The notes: a model not told the origin generated them from the letters alone. Positions 6,303-14,271 are shown, counted from the stretch's first letter. The stretch: DNA of 26,181 nt from JAHEDH01 sp965364515 (GCA_965364515.1 CBDTXZ010000023.1:1-26181), one strand, 5' to 3'. A program made the numbers and translations.

Positions 6303-8540
6303 ATGCAGGCTCAATGGTTCGAGCCGGAGTGGATCGGAGACGATCCCACCGACTCGCCACTCTTCAGAGATCTCAATCCGGTCCAGCGCGAGGCGGTCGC
6401 CGCCACCGAAGGGCCGGTCGTGGTCGTGGCCGGAGCCGGCTCGGGCAAGACCCGCGTCCTCACCTATCGGATCGCCCATCTCATCCGTGATCTGAAGGTC
6501 CCGCCCGCCTCCGTGATGGCGATCACCTTCACCAACAAGGCAGCGAACGAGATGAAGGAGCGCGTTGCGGCGCTCGTCGGTGGCGCCGTCAAGCAGATGT
6601 GGGTGTCCACGTTCCACTCTGCGTGCGTACGGATCCTCAGGCGGGACGCATCGCGCTTCGGTTACCGCTCGGGGTTCTCGATCTACGACGAGGCCGACTC
6701 GGTCCGGCTCATCACCCAGTGCGTCAAGGACCTCGATCTCGACACCAAGCGATTCCCACCGCGCAACCTCAAGGCCGCCATCTCCAACGCCAAGAACGAG
6801 TTGATCGATTTCGAGAGCTTCGCCAGAACCGACTCGGGGTTCTATCACGAGCAGGTCGCCGACGTGTATCGCCTCTATCAGCAACGTCTGCTCCAGGCGT
6901 CGGCGATGGACTTCGACGATCTCCTGATGGTCACTGTCGAGTTGCTCGGCGCCTTTCCGGACGTTCTCGAGCACTACCAGAACCGGTTCAGATACGTGAT
7001 GGTCGACGAGTACCAGGACACCAACAAGGCCCAATACATGCTCGTGAGGATGCTCACCGATTCCCACCGGAACCTGTGCGTCGTCGGTGACAGCGATCAG
7101 AGCATCTACAAGTGGCGCGGGGCAGACGTGCGGAACATCCTCGACTTCGAGCAGGACTATCCCGATGCACGCGTCATCGTGCTCGAGCAGAACTATCGCT
7201 CCACCACGAACATCCTCGACGCCGCCAACGCTCTCATCGCCAACAACCCGCGCCGGCAGTCGAAGCACCTGTGGAGCGACAAGGGACCGGGTGATCGCAT
7301 CGTCCGGTTCGAAGGAGAGGACGAGCACGACGAGGCCGGCTTCATCGTCGATCAGGTCGAGCAGCTCGTCGACGAGGGCTACAACCCGTCGGACATCGCC
7401 GTCTTCTACCGGACCAATGCCCAGAGTCGCGTGATCGAGGACGTGTTCGTCAGGCGTGGTGTGTCGTACTCGGTGATCGGAAGCGTGCGCTTCTACGAGC
7501 GTCGGGAGATCAAAGACATCATCGCCTATCTCAGATCGGTCGTGAACCCGGACGACCAGGTGGCGCTCAAGCGGATCATCAACGAGCCGAAGCGGGGGAT
7601 CGGCGACACCACGATCGCCCACGTCGACCGGTTCGCCCAGCGGCACGAGATCACGTTCTTCGAGGCGTTGCAGCGGGCCGAGGAGATCGATGCCCTCAAT
7701 TCGGGGGCGGTCCGTCGAATCGAGGAGTTCCTGGCCGTCATGGGTCTGATCTCCGAGCGCGCACAGAACGGATCGGTCGAAGCCGTCGTCATCTCTGCGA
7801 TCGAGGACTCGGGGTACGCCCAGTATCTCGAGTCCGAGCGAACCATCGAGGCGCTCGGGCGCCTCGAGAACCTCCGCGAGCTCCAGAGTGTCGCCGAGGA
7901 GTTCGAGGAGGCCAACGAGGGGGCCATCATCGACGAGCGACCCTTCGACGAGATGAACACGCTCGAGCGGCTCGAGGTCTTCCTGGAGCAGACGGCGCTG
8001 GTCAACGACGTCGACGCCCTGGATGAAGGCGCCGGCGCAGTCACCCTGATGACGCTGCACACCGCCAAGGGGCTCGAGTACCCGGTCGTCTTCGTCGTCG
8101 GGATGGAGGACGGCGTCTTCCCGCACATGCGGTCGCTCGGTGAGCCCGCCGAACTGGAGGAGGAGCGCCGGTTGGCCTATGTCGGTATCACCCGGGCGGA
8201 GCAGAAGCTCTTCCTGACCTCGGCATGGAGTCGGACGCTCTGGGGAGCGACGAACTACAACCCGCCTTCTCGTTTCCTCAAGGAGGTGCCTGCGGAGCTG
8301 ATCGAGGCTGCCGAGAAGCGCAACCGCTTCGCGAGGTCCGAAGCCAAGACCGGCCCGGCCCACACCGTCTCATCGGCCGAGATCTCTGCAGGCGATCGGG
8401 TGCGCCATGACAAGTGGGGACCCGGGACCGTGCACGAGGTCGTCGGAGGCGGCGATCGAGCCGAGGCGGTCGTGATCTTCGACGGTGAAGGCAAGAAGCG
8501 GCTTCTGCTGGCGTGGGCCCCGCTCGAAGTGATCGGCTGA
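6303..8540 (+). CDS. pcrA: ATP-dependent DNA helicase PcrA/UvrD (UvrD1 type)
   Basis: Superfamily 1A 3'-5' helicase for nucleotide excision repair and clearing of replication or transcription conflicts, 745 aa, normal for the family. ATG 6303 places the Q-motif LNPVQREAV near the N-terminus. The Walker A motif is AGAGSGKT with Lys49; Walker B/motif II is DEYQDT at 235-240; motif III includes GDSDQSIYKWRGA; motif IV is QNYRSTTNIL. Later come MTLHTAKGLEYPVVF and the motif VI region YVGITRAEQ. The end (about 700-745) has the RVRHDKWGPGTV segment of the PcrA Tudor-like domain, which in other species contacts RNA polymerase. The gene ends 8 nt from the convergent membrane-protein gene. pcrA just upstream of sucCD is a conserved actinobacterial arrangement. 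Confidence 0.97.
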   Translation: MQAQWFEPEWIGDDPTDSPLFRDLNPVQREAVAATEGPVVVVAGAGSGKTRVLTYRIAHLIRDLKVPPASVMAITFTNKAANEMKERVAALVGGAVKQMWVSTFHSACVRILRRDASRFGYRSGFSIYDEADSVRLITQCVKDLDLDTKRFPPRNLKAAISNAKNELIDFESFARTDSGFYHEQVADVYRLYQQRLLQASAMDFDDLLMVTVELLGAFPDVLEHYQNRFRYVMVDEYQDTNKAQYMLVRMLTDSHRNLCVVGDSDQSIYKWRGADVRNILDFEQDYPDARVIVLEQNYRSTTNILDAANALIANNPRRQSKHLWSDKGPGDRIVRFEGEDEHDEAGFIVDQVEQLVDEGYNPSDIAVFYRTNAQSRVIEDVFVRRGVSYSVIGSVRFYERREIKDIIAYLRSVVNPDDQVALKRIINEPKRGIGDTTIAHVDRFAQRHEITFFEALQRAEEIDALNSGAVRRIEEFLAVMGLISERAQNGSVEAVVISAIEDSGYAQYLESERTIEALGRLENLRELQSVAEEFEEANEGAIIDERPFDEMNTLERLEVFLEQTALVNDVDALDEGAGAVTLMTLHTAKGLEYPVVFVVGMEDGVFPHMRSLGEPAELEEERRLAYVGITRAEQKLFLTSAWSRTLWGATNYNPPSRFLKEVPAELIEAAEKRNRFARSEAKTGPAHTVSSAEISAGDRVRHDKWGPGTVHEVVGGGDRAEAVVIFDGEGKKRLLLAWAPLEVIG

Positions 8541-8548
8541 CGAACCGC

Positions 8549-9280
8549 TCAGTCTTCCGCCGTCGGGCGCCGCCGAACCTCCACGTCGATCGTGTCGCCG
8601 AGTCTCAGCAACATCGGCGCCCACAGGGCAGTCGTGCCGAGCATCTCCAGGAGCTCCTCGACCGCGCGGAAGCTGTGTCCCACCGTGTAGTCGGCCACGC
8701 CGAGGTCGGTTGCCCAGCCCTCGAACAGGCCGTCGATGCCCTCGAGCACGTCGAGCGACTGTGAGATGGCGAAGGCGGCGAGGCCTGCGACCACCAGACC
8801 GCGCGTGCGGGTGGTTGGGATCCTGAACCACAGATACGCACCGACCGCCGCCAAACCGGCGGCGAGAACCGGTGCAACGAGGAGATGCCACGAGAAGCTG
8901 GGGTAGTCGGCGAGAAACGGGAGGGAAGGGAAGCGGTCGCTGAGGGCGGTGGCGACCCGCTCGTGCACCTCGGCGGCATCGTCGATACTCACGTACAGAA
9001 AGAAGCCCGCCGTGAAGAGCCATCCACGGCTGCGCTCGATTCGCCACAGCGCCCATGCGGTCACGGATACGAGACCGGCCTGCAGTGACGCAAACCAGGT
9101 GGGCAGGCTCTGCTCACGGGCGACGTTGAAGATCCTTCGGATGCTGATGTGGCCGGCGACGTCGAGATAGTTGAAGATGAGGTCGCCTGCCATCAGTGCG
9201 AGCTGGATCCACAGGACGGCGATCAGCAGTCGGCGCGCCGTCGAGGGTGGATCGATGTGCAGCGTTCCCCCGGTTTCCAT
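8549..9280 (-). CDS. Uncharacterised multipass membrane protein
   Basis: 243 aa with about six predicted membrane helices (about 17-39, 64-80, 86-100, 130-152, 160-180, 206-225). I recognise the pattern of a widespread unnamed family: REQSLPTWFAS (55-65) before helix 2, SIDDAAEVHE (98-107) at the end of helix 3, and EELLEMLGT (208-216) in the last helix. The acidic and His residues near the membrane (D100, D101, H106, E107, E208, E209, E212) suggest a metal- or proton-binding site, but no activity is known to me. The start ATG 9280 is leaderless by the -10 box TACAGT. It follows transaldolase on the minus strand after 55 bp, but its own promoter argues for separate expression. Confidence 0.82.
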   Translation of the reverse strand: METGGTLHIDPPSTARRLLIAVLWIQLALMAGDLIFNYLDVAGHISIRRIFNVAREQSLPTWFASLQAGLVSVTAWALWRIERSRGWLFTAGFFLYVSIDDAAEVHERVATALSDRFPSLPFLADYPSFSWHLLVAPVLAAGLAAVGAYLWFRIPTTRTRGLVVAGLAAFAISQSLDVLEGIDGLFEGWATDLGVADYTVGHSFRAVEELLEMLGTTALWAPMLLRLGDTIDVEVRRRPTAED

Positions 9281-9287
9281 TCGAGGG

Positions 9288-9293
9288 ACTGTA
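9288..9293 (-). promoter_or_regulatory. -10 box of the leaderless membrane-protein gene
   Basis: Read on the minus strand, TACAGT lies 7 nt before ATG 9280. A partial -35, CTGACG at 9317-9312, is 18 nt upstream and matches TTGACA at 4 of 6 bases. No Shine-Dalgarno is present. Confidence 0.5.
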
Positions 9294-9335
9294 GGCAGTC
9301 TCGGAGGTGGGCGTCAGGACCGTCGATCGATCAGG

Positions 9336-10430
9336 TCAGAGCTGCGACTCCACGTCCGCGACGAGATCGTCCCAACTGGCGATGAACTTCTCGACCCCCT
9401 CGGTTTCGAGCACGTCCATCACGTCGTCGTAGTCGACGCCCACATCGGCCATCGATCGAAGCGTCGTATGGGCCATCGCAATCTGCTCCGGGCCGAATGG
9501 CGCTGGTCGTGGCCCGTGGTCCTGATATGCATCGATCGTCTCGAGCGGCATCGTGTTCACTGTGTGTGGGCTCACGAGTTCCCGGACGTACAAGGTGTCC
9601 GGATAGTCGGGGTTCTTCGTCGACGTGGAGGCCCACAGCGGTCGCTGGATCCGGGCGCCCGCAGCCACGAGACGCTCCCAACGCTCGCCCCGGAATGTCT
9701 CGAGGAACGCCTCGTAGGCCAACTGGGTGTTGGCCACGGCAGTCTTCCCGAGAAGTGCGGTCGCAGCGTCACCACCGATCTCCGACAACCGCCGGTCGAC
9801 TTCGACGTCCATCCGCGAGACGAAGAAGCTGGCGACCGACGCCACCCGCGACGGATCTCCTCCGGAGGCGACGTACCGCTCGATCCCGTCCAGGTAGGCG
9901 CCAATCACGGACCGGTACCGGTCGAGGCTGAAGATGAGCGTCACGTTGATCGAGATGCCCTCGCCGATCAGCTGGCTGATCGCCGGGATGCCGGCTTCGG
10001 TCGCCGGGACCTTCACGAGGAGATTGGGCCGGTCGATCCGCTTCACCCACTCGCGCGCCTCGGCGATCGTCGCTTCGGTGTCGTGCGCGAGAGTCGGGGT
10101 GACCTCCACCGACACATAGCCGTCGTAGCCGTCGCTTCGGCGGTGCACGTTGGAGAGCACGTCGCACGCTCGCTGGATGTCCGACGTCATCAGGGCAGCG
10201 ATCGCCTCTTCGGCCGAGGCATCGCGCTGTTTCAACTCGCCGAGTTGTTCGTCGTAGTCGGCAGAGCCCACGATCGCCTTGGCGAAGATCGATGGATTGG
10301 ACGTGACTCCGGTGACGGCGTCGCGATCGATTCGCAGCTGCAGTTCGCCGGAATCGAGCATGTTGCGAGAGATCTGATCCGACCAGATGCTCTGACCGGC
10401 GAGGGCGACCTGTTCGAGTGGTGTGACCAT
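9336..10430 (-). CDS. tal: Transaldolase
   Basis: Cytosolic pentose phosphate enzyme that moves a dihydroxyacetone unit from sedoheptulose 7-phosphate to glyceraldehyde 3-phosphate. At 364 aa it matches the long actinobacterial type. ATG 10430 is chosen because the family N-terminus (LEQVALAGQSIW) follows directly. Landmarks are GVTSNPSIF near residue 42, the Schiff-base Lys140 in LLVKVPAT, and INVTLIFS downstream. No transketolase or glucose-6-phosphate dehydrogenase is nearby, although these often accompany tal in actinobacteria, so it looks displaced. It is divergent from the B12-binding subunit gene. Confidence 0.96.
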   Translation of the reverse strand: MVTPLEQVALAGQSIWSDQISRNMLDSGELQLRIDRDAVTGVTSNPSIFAKAIVGSADYDEQLGELKQRDASAEEAIAALMTSDIQRACDVLSNVHRRSDGYDGYVSVEVTPTLAHDTEATIAEAREWVKRIDRPNLLVKVPATEAGIPAISQLIGEGISINVTLIFSLDRYRSVIGAYLDGIERYVASGGDPSRVASVASFFVSRMDVEVDRRLSEIGGDAATALLGKTAVANTQLAYEAFLETFRGERWERLVAAGARIQRPLWASTSTKNPDYPDTLYVRELVSPHTVNTMPLETIDAYQDHGPRPAPFGPEQIAMAHTTLRSMADVGVDYDDVMDVLETEGVEKFIASWDDLVADVESQL

Positions 10431-10458
10431 GAGAGAATCCAGACGTTTGCTGGGTCCG

Positions 10459-10464
10459 ACATTA
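10459..10464 (-). promoter_or_regulatory. Candidate -10 box for tal
   Basis: Minus-strand TAATGT would start transcription near 10452, leaving a leader of about 22 nt before ATG 10430. The leader has no strong Shine-Dalgarno. Confidence 0.35.
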
Positions 10465-10520
10465 CACGGGACCCCCTCATGGCTGCCCTGCAGCACGGGT
10501 CCTGTGGGTCCACAGATCGC

Positions 10521-10526
10521 TACGAT
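10521..10526 (+). promoter_or_regulatory. -10 box of the leaderless B12-subunit gene
   Basis: TACGAT lies 8 nt before ATG 10535, so the transcript is predicted to begin on or next to the start codon. The intervening ATCCCAGGGC-type sequence offers no well-spaced Shine-Dalgarno. Confidence 0.5.
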
Positions 10527-10534
10527 CCCAGGGC

Positions 10535-10927
10535 ATGCCTCGCAGGATCCTCATCGCCAAACCCGGGCTCGACGGGCATGATCGAGGTGCGAAGATCATC
10601 GCTCGGGCACTGCGCGACGCCGGTCACGAGGTGATCTACACCGGGCTTCACCAGACGCCTGCGCAGATCGTCGAGGCGGCGCTCCAAGAGGACGTCGACG
10701 CAATCGGGCTGTCGTCGCTCTCGGGTGCCCACATGTCGCTGTTTCCAAAGGTCGTCGAGCTGCTCGCCGACCGGGATGCCTCCGAGATCGTCGTGTTCGG
10801 CGGTGGCGTGATCCCAGACGCCGACATCGCAGCGCTCCGCGAGGCGGGCCTGCTGGGGGTCTTCACGCCCGGGACCCCGCTCACGGAGATCACCGGATGG
10901 GTCGAGGAGAACGTTCCGGCGCGGTGA
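10535..10927 (+). CDS. Stand-alone cobalamin-binding subunit of an acyl-CoA mutase (methylmalonyl-CoA mutase type)
   Basis: 130-aa Rossmann-like B12-binding domain. The N-terminal loop GLDGHDRGAK carries DxHxxG, whose His is the lower cobalt ligand. LSSLSGAH (the SxL motif) and VFGGGVIP (the GG motif) follow in the expected order, so every cobalamin contact is present. The protein equals the C-terminal domain of methylmalonyl-CoA mutase; as a separate chain it needs a catalytic alpha subunit, which is not in the window. The nearby sucCD operon handles succinyl-CoA, the product of methylmalonyl-CoA mutase, which fits that substrate. Isobutyryl-, ethylmalonyl- or hydroxyisobutyryl-CoA mutase subunits look much the same and cannot be excluded. 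The TGA stop is followed in frame by 25 more sense codons up to TAG 11003. Confidence 0.9.
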   Translation: MPRRILIAKPGLDGHDRGAKIIARALRDAGHEVIYTGLHQTPAQIVEAALQEDVDAIGLSSLSGAHMSLFPKVVELLADRDASEIVVFGGGVIPDADIAALREAGLLGVFTPGTPLTEITGWVEENVPAR

Positions 10928-11002
10928 GCCTGGGCAACGTTCGATCGGTTCCATCCCGAAGAGGTGCCCCGCATCGAAGAAGTCGTCGCCCATCACGACG
11001 AC

Positions 11003-11008
11003 TAGCGT
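11003..11008 (+). promoter_or_regulatory. Candidate -10 box for sucCD
   Basis: TAGCGT would start transcription near 11015, giving a leader of about 23 nt that contains the Shine-Dalgarno-like GAAGGTGG (11028-11035) before ATG 11038. No clear -35. Confidence 0.4.
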
Positions 11009-11037
11009 CCTGCGACGTAGCTCGTGCGAAGGTGGCA

Positions 11038-12261
11038 ATGAAGATTCACGAATACCAGGCGAAGCAACTGATGGCCCAGCGCGGGATCTCCGTGCCGCTC
11101 GGCAAGGTCGCCTCGACCGTCGATGAGGCCGTCGCCGCGGTCGGCCCGCTCGTCTCCGATTCCGGGAATCCGGTCGTGGTCGTCAAGTCACAGATCCATG
11201 CCGGTGGGCGCGGCAAGGGTCGGTTCCGGGAGCATCCCGACCTCGGTGGTGTCAACGTCGTCACCGACGGGATCGCCGGCGGGGTCGCCGCCGCAGAGGA
11301 GAAGGTTGGGGAGCTCGCCTCCAAGATGCTCGGATCGACACTGGTCACGGTCCAGACCGGAGACGAGGGCAAGAGGGTCAACACCCTGTACATCGAACAG
11401 GGCATCGACATCGCCAATGAGCTCTATCTCTCGGTGTTGTTGGATCGTGCCCAGAGTCGCCTGATCGTGATGGCGTCAACCGAAGGTGGGATGGAGATCG
11501 AGAAGGTCGCCGAGGAGACGCCCGAGCTGATCCTCAAGGAGACCATCGACCCTGCGATCGGTCTCGCGTCCTTCCAATCCGCCCGGCTCGCACTCGGGCT
11601 CGGCCTGGCACCTGACGCCACCAAGAACTTCAAGCGGTTCGTCTCCGCGCTGACCGACGCCGCAGTCGACTGGGACGCCGACCTCATCGAGATCAACCCG
11701 CTGGTCGTCACCACCGACGGGGCCGTGATGGCGCTCGATGGCAAGATGGCCTTCGACGACAACGCTCTCTTTCGGCATCCGGACATCGCTGCGATGCGAG
11801 ACGAGAGCGAAGAGGATCCTGCAGAGCTGGAAGCCAAGGAGAGCGGCCTGTCGTACATCACGCTCGACGGCACCATCGGGTGTCTGGTGAACGGTGCCGG
11901 CCTGGCGATGGCGACGATGGACACGATCAAGCACGTGGGTGGCGAGCCGGCCAACTTCCTCGACGTCGGTGGGGGTGCCAATGCCGAACAGGTCGCCAAG
12001 GCGTTCCGGATCATCACTGCCGATCCGAACGTCAAGGGGATCTTCGTGAACATCTTCGGCGGGATCATGCAGTGTGACGTCATCGCAACCGGCATCGTCG
12101 AGGCCGTCAAAGAGGTCGGTCTCGAGGTCCCCCTCGTGGTGCGGCTCGAAGGGACCAACGTGGAGCTCGGGCGCCAGATCATCGACGAGTCCGACGTCGA
12201 TGTCATCACGGCGGTGGACATGAAGGACGGTGCCCAGAAGATCGTGGAGCTGGCGTCATGA
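11038..12261 (+). CDS. sucC: Succinyl-CoA synthetase, beta subunit
   Basis: With SucD it interconverts succinyl-CoA and succinate with ATP or GTP formation in the TCA cycle. 407 aa, slightly longer than the E. coli subunit. The start MKIHEYQAKQLMAQ is the family signature. The ATP-grasp domain fills the first half, with KSQIHAGGRGKG (about 45-60) and DLIEINPLVV near residue 220. The C-terminal ligase domain contains NGAGLAMATMD, FLDVGGGA and FVNIFGGIMQCD, as expected. sucD follows after 49 nt in the same direction. Nucleotide specificity cannot be judged from the sequence alone. Confidence 0.98.
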   Translation: MKIHEYQAKQLMAQRGISVPLGKVASTVDEAVAAVGPLVSDSGNPVVVVKSQIHAGGRGKGRFREHPDLGGVNVVTDGIAGGVAAAEEKVGELASKMLGSTLVTVQTGDEGKRVNTLYIEQGIDIANELYLSVLLDRAQSRLIVMASTEGGMEIEKVAEETPELILKETIDPAIGLASFQSARLALGLGLAPDATKNFKRFVSALTDAAVDWDADLIEINPLVVTTDGAVMALDGKMAFDDNALFRHPDIAAMRDESEEDPAELEAKESGLSYITLDGTIGCLVNGAGLAMATMDTIKHVGGEPANFLDVGGGANAEQVAKAFRIITADPNVKGIFVNIFGGIMQCDVIATGIVEAVKEVGLEVPLVVRLEGTNVELGRQIIDESDVDVITAVDMKDGAQKIVELAS

Positions 12262-12310
12262 GCAGCGCCGTAACTCCCAGGTTGCACGTCTCACGCCGGA
12301 AGGACAACCG

Positions 12311-13237
12311 TTGAGCATTCTCATCGACAAAGACACGAAGGTCATCATCCAGGGACTCGGCAAGACCGGTGAGTTCCACACCGACAAGGCGATCGCCTAC
12401 GGAACTCAGATGGTCGGCGCCGTCCACCCGTCGAAGGCGGGAACAACACACACCTTTACCGGCGAGACGGATCATTCCGGTGTTCCCGGCCGACCCGACA
12501 CCTACGAGGTCGAGATCCCTATCCACGCCACGGTACGTGAATCGGTCGATGCGACCGGTGCCACCGCGTCGGTGGTGTACGTGCCGCCACCGTTCGCCGC
12601 CGACGCCATCATGGAGGCGGCCGAAGCGGGGCTCGAGTTGATCATCTGCATCACCGAAGGCATCCCCGTGGCCGACATGGTGAAGGCCAAGCGGTATCTC
12701 GCCGACAAGTCCTCGCGTCTCGTCGGTCCGAACTGTCCCGGAGTCATCACGCCCGGCGAGTGCAAGATCGGGATCATGCCCGGCTACATCCACCAGCCCG
12801 GCAAGATCGGCGTCGTGTCACGTTCCGGAACGCTCACCTACGAGGCGGTGCACCAGCTGACCCGGCTCGGGCTCGGCCAGACCACGGCCGTCGGGATCGG
12901 AGGCGATCCGGTCAACGGGACCAACTTCGTCGATGTGTTGCGGATGTTCAACGACGATGACGACACCGAGGGTGTCATCATGATCGGTGAGATCGGTGGC
13001 ACGGCCGAGGAGGAGGCGGCGGAGTTCGTCCAGCGCGAGATGAACAAGCCCGTCGCCGGGTTCATCGCAGGCACGACCGCTCCCCCTGGGAAGCGCATGG
13101 GTCACGCCGGTGCGATCATCTCCGGAGGAAAGGGCACTGCGGCCGCCAAGATCGAGGCGATGCAGCAGGCCGGCATCGTCGTCGCCCCGACCCCGACGGA
13201 CATGGGTCGAGCCATGGTGCAGGCGCTCGGAGAGTGA
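12311..13237 (+). CDS. sucD: Succinyl-CoA synthetase, alpha subunit (with an insertion in the CoA-binding domain)
   Basis: Partner of SucC; binds CoA and carries the transient phosphohistidine. TTG 12311 is chosen because GGAAGGA (12298-12304) stands 6 nt before it and MSILIDKDTK is the expected N-terminus. His265 in RMGHAGAII is the phosphorylated residue. GPNCPGVITPGECKIGIMPG and VSRSGTLTYEA are intact. Two features are odd. The CoA loop reads QGLGKTGEF, one residue shorter than the E. coli QGFTGSQGTF. About 20 extra residues (about 48-68, rich in Thr, Gly, Asp and Glu) sit between AGTTH and IPIHATV, where E. coli has only a short LGLPVF link. The length of 308 aa against about 289 in E. 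coli agrees. All other core motifs are present, so it is probably functional. Confidence 0.97.
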   Translation: MSILIDKDTKVIIQGLGKTGEFHTDKAIAYGTQMVGAVHPSKAGTTHTFTGETDHSGVPGRPDTYEVEIPIHATVRESVDATGATASVVYVPPPFAADAIMEAAEAGLELIICITEGIPVADMVKAKRYLADKSSRLVGPNCPGVITPGECKIGIMPGYIHQPGKIGVVSRSGTLTYEAVHQLTRLGLGQTTAVGIGGDPVNGTNFVDVLRMFNDDDDTEGVIMIGEIGGTAEEEAAEFVQREMNKPVAGFIAGTTAPPGKRMGHAGAIISGGKGTAAAKIEAMQQAGIVVAPTPTDMGRAMVQALGE

Positions 13238-13245
13238 CGGGGGTT

Positions 13246-13278
13246 GGGGCGACCCATCCACCACTCCTGGTCCGCCCC
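13246..13278 (+). terminator. Hairpin after sucD
   Basis: GGGGCGACC (13246-13254) pairs with GGTCCGCCCC (13269-13278) with one bulged C, giving a 9-bp GC-rich stem 8 nt after the sucD stop. No T-run follows. Confidence 0.5.
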
Positions 13279-13324
13279 GCCTGATACCGCCCTCCCCCGG
13301 AAGGTTCAGCGAGCCAGAATCTCC

Positions 13325-13353
13325 TTGAACCACTCACAGTGGTCGGGCAAGAT
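13325..13353 (+). promoter_or_regulatory. Weak promoter-like site containing a perfect palindrome
   Basis: ACCACT (13329-13334) and AGTGGT (13338-13343) form a perfect inverted repeat around CAC. It overlaps a TTGAAC (13325-13330), which with CAAGAT (13348-13353) at 17-nt spacing makes a poor sigma70-like promoter. A palindrome in this position could be a repressor site. It lies in the 234-nt gap between sucD and the small membrane protein; I see nothing else clear in that gap. Confidence 0.2.
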
Positions 13354-13471
13354 GTCAAGTGGGAGCGAGGGGGTCGGCGATCGCGGGGGTCGTCATACGA
13401 GGACCCGTCGCCGCACTCCCAGGCCGATGCCTCACGTCGCCGAGTCACGCTCCCGGGGGAGCGAGGCGCAG

Positions 13472-13744
13472 ATGGACTTCGTTCAGGCGATCATGTGGAT
13501 CATCGGCGGAGCGGTGGTGTTCGTCGTCATCCGCATGCTCTGGCTGTCCATGTTCCGATCCAGTGAGATCGTGTCGCCGCTTCCGCCGCTCGGTTCCGCG
13601 ACCTCGGCGGGCGCCATCGAGCCCGCCGACGACGATCAAGCCGACGGTATCTGGATCGAGATCGACGTCGAGCCGCTCTTCCCCTCGTCGGAGCGATCTG
13701 TGATCGACCTCACCAGCGAACAGGAACCCGAGTCCCGTTCCTGA
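13472..13744 (+). CDS. Small single-pass membrane protein, hypothetical
   Basis: 90 aa from ATG 13472. A purine-rich GGGGGAG and GAGG precede it. One hydrophobic helix (about 5-27) is followed by a short basic turn and then an acidic tail rich in Asp, Glu, Ser and Pro (about 45-90), which by the positive-inside rule would face the cytoplasm. The frame is open further upstream to about 13244, but that part encodes an Arg/Ser/Pro-rich stretch typical of non-coding high-GC DNA, so I reject the longer start. I recognise no domain. It ends 5 nt from the convergent DinB gene. It lies where actinobacteria often carry small membrane protein genes between sucD and purN, but homology to those is not shown. 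Confidence 0.65.
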   Translation: MDFVQAIMWIIGGAVVFVVIRMLWLSMFRSSEIVSPLPPLGSATSAGAIEPADDDQADGIWIEIDVEPLFPSSERSVIDLTSEQEPESRS

Positions 13745-13749
13745 TCGAC

Positions 13750-14223
13750 TCAGATGACCTTGTCGGTGAATCCGGCGAGACCCCGGAGCAGTTCGGTCTG
13801 CCCGGCGTGGTAGGTGTCGTGGAAGTACCAGAAGTGGATCCGTTTCCACAGAGGCACCTCCCGGTCGCCCACCGACTGGAGCTCGGTGAGATCGGCTGAC
13901 GCCACCGCCTCGGCGAGTCGCTCCTGTGACGCATCGAGGAGCTCGAGAAGGACATCGAAGGCAACGACATCCTCGCCGTCGGCGGTGACCGGGTCGGATT
14001 CGTTCTGGTAGCGGGCGGTCTGGGCGTCGTCCATGACCGGCCTGCCTCCGCACGCCGAGATCACCTTGTCGCGATGGACGACGATGTGACCGAGCACCCA
14101 ATTGAAGCAGTTGCCTGCCGGCGGCTGGAGGAGGCTCTGGGTGTGACTGAGGCCCTCTGCCTGGGACCGGAGAAGCCGTCGGTTCCGCTCGAAGTCTCTG
14201 ATGGTGTCGCGAGCCTCGTACAT
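13750..14223 (-). CDS. DinB-fold protein, putative metal-dependent enzyme
   Basis: 157-aa four-helix-bundle protein of the DinB/YfiT-like superfamily. The likely metal ligands are in place: His46 in NWVLGHIVVH after the first helices, and His135/His139 in FHDTYHAGQ near the end. DinB-fold proteins include mycothiol- and bacillithiol-dependent transferases and isomerases as well as uncharacterised members, so a thiol-dependent role is possible but not shown. ATG 14223 is leaderless behind the -10 box TAGGGT. It is divergent from the class V PLP enzyme across 61 bp that hold both promoters. Confidence 0.85.
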   Translation of the reverse strand: MYEARDTIRDFERNRRLLRSQAEGLSHTQSLLQPPAGNCFNWVLGHIVVHRDKVISACGGRPVMDDAQTARYQNESDPVTADGEDVVAFDVLLELLDASQERLAEAVASADLTELQSVGDREVPLWKRIHFWYFHDTYHAGQTELLRGLAGFTDKVI

Positions 14224-14229
14224 GGCTCC

Positions 14230-14235
14230 ACCCTA
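14230..14235 (-). promoter_or_regulatory. -10 box of the leaderless DinB gene
   Basis: Minus-strand TAGGGT ends 6 nt before ATG 14223, the shortest such gap in the window. No Shine-Dalgarno fits in that space. Confidence 0.45.
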
Positions 14236-14271
14236 CCGCCCGGGTCGACGGCGGCGGTGCGCCGACCGACG

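Noticed and set aside
10925..10927. Selenocysteine TGA in the B12-subunit gene
   Set aside because: The domain is complete before the TGA, Sec has no known role there, and I saw no SECIS-like hairpin just after it.
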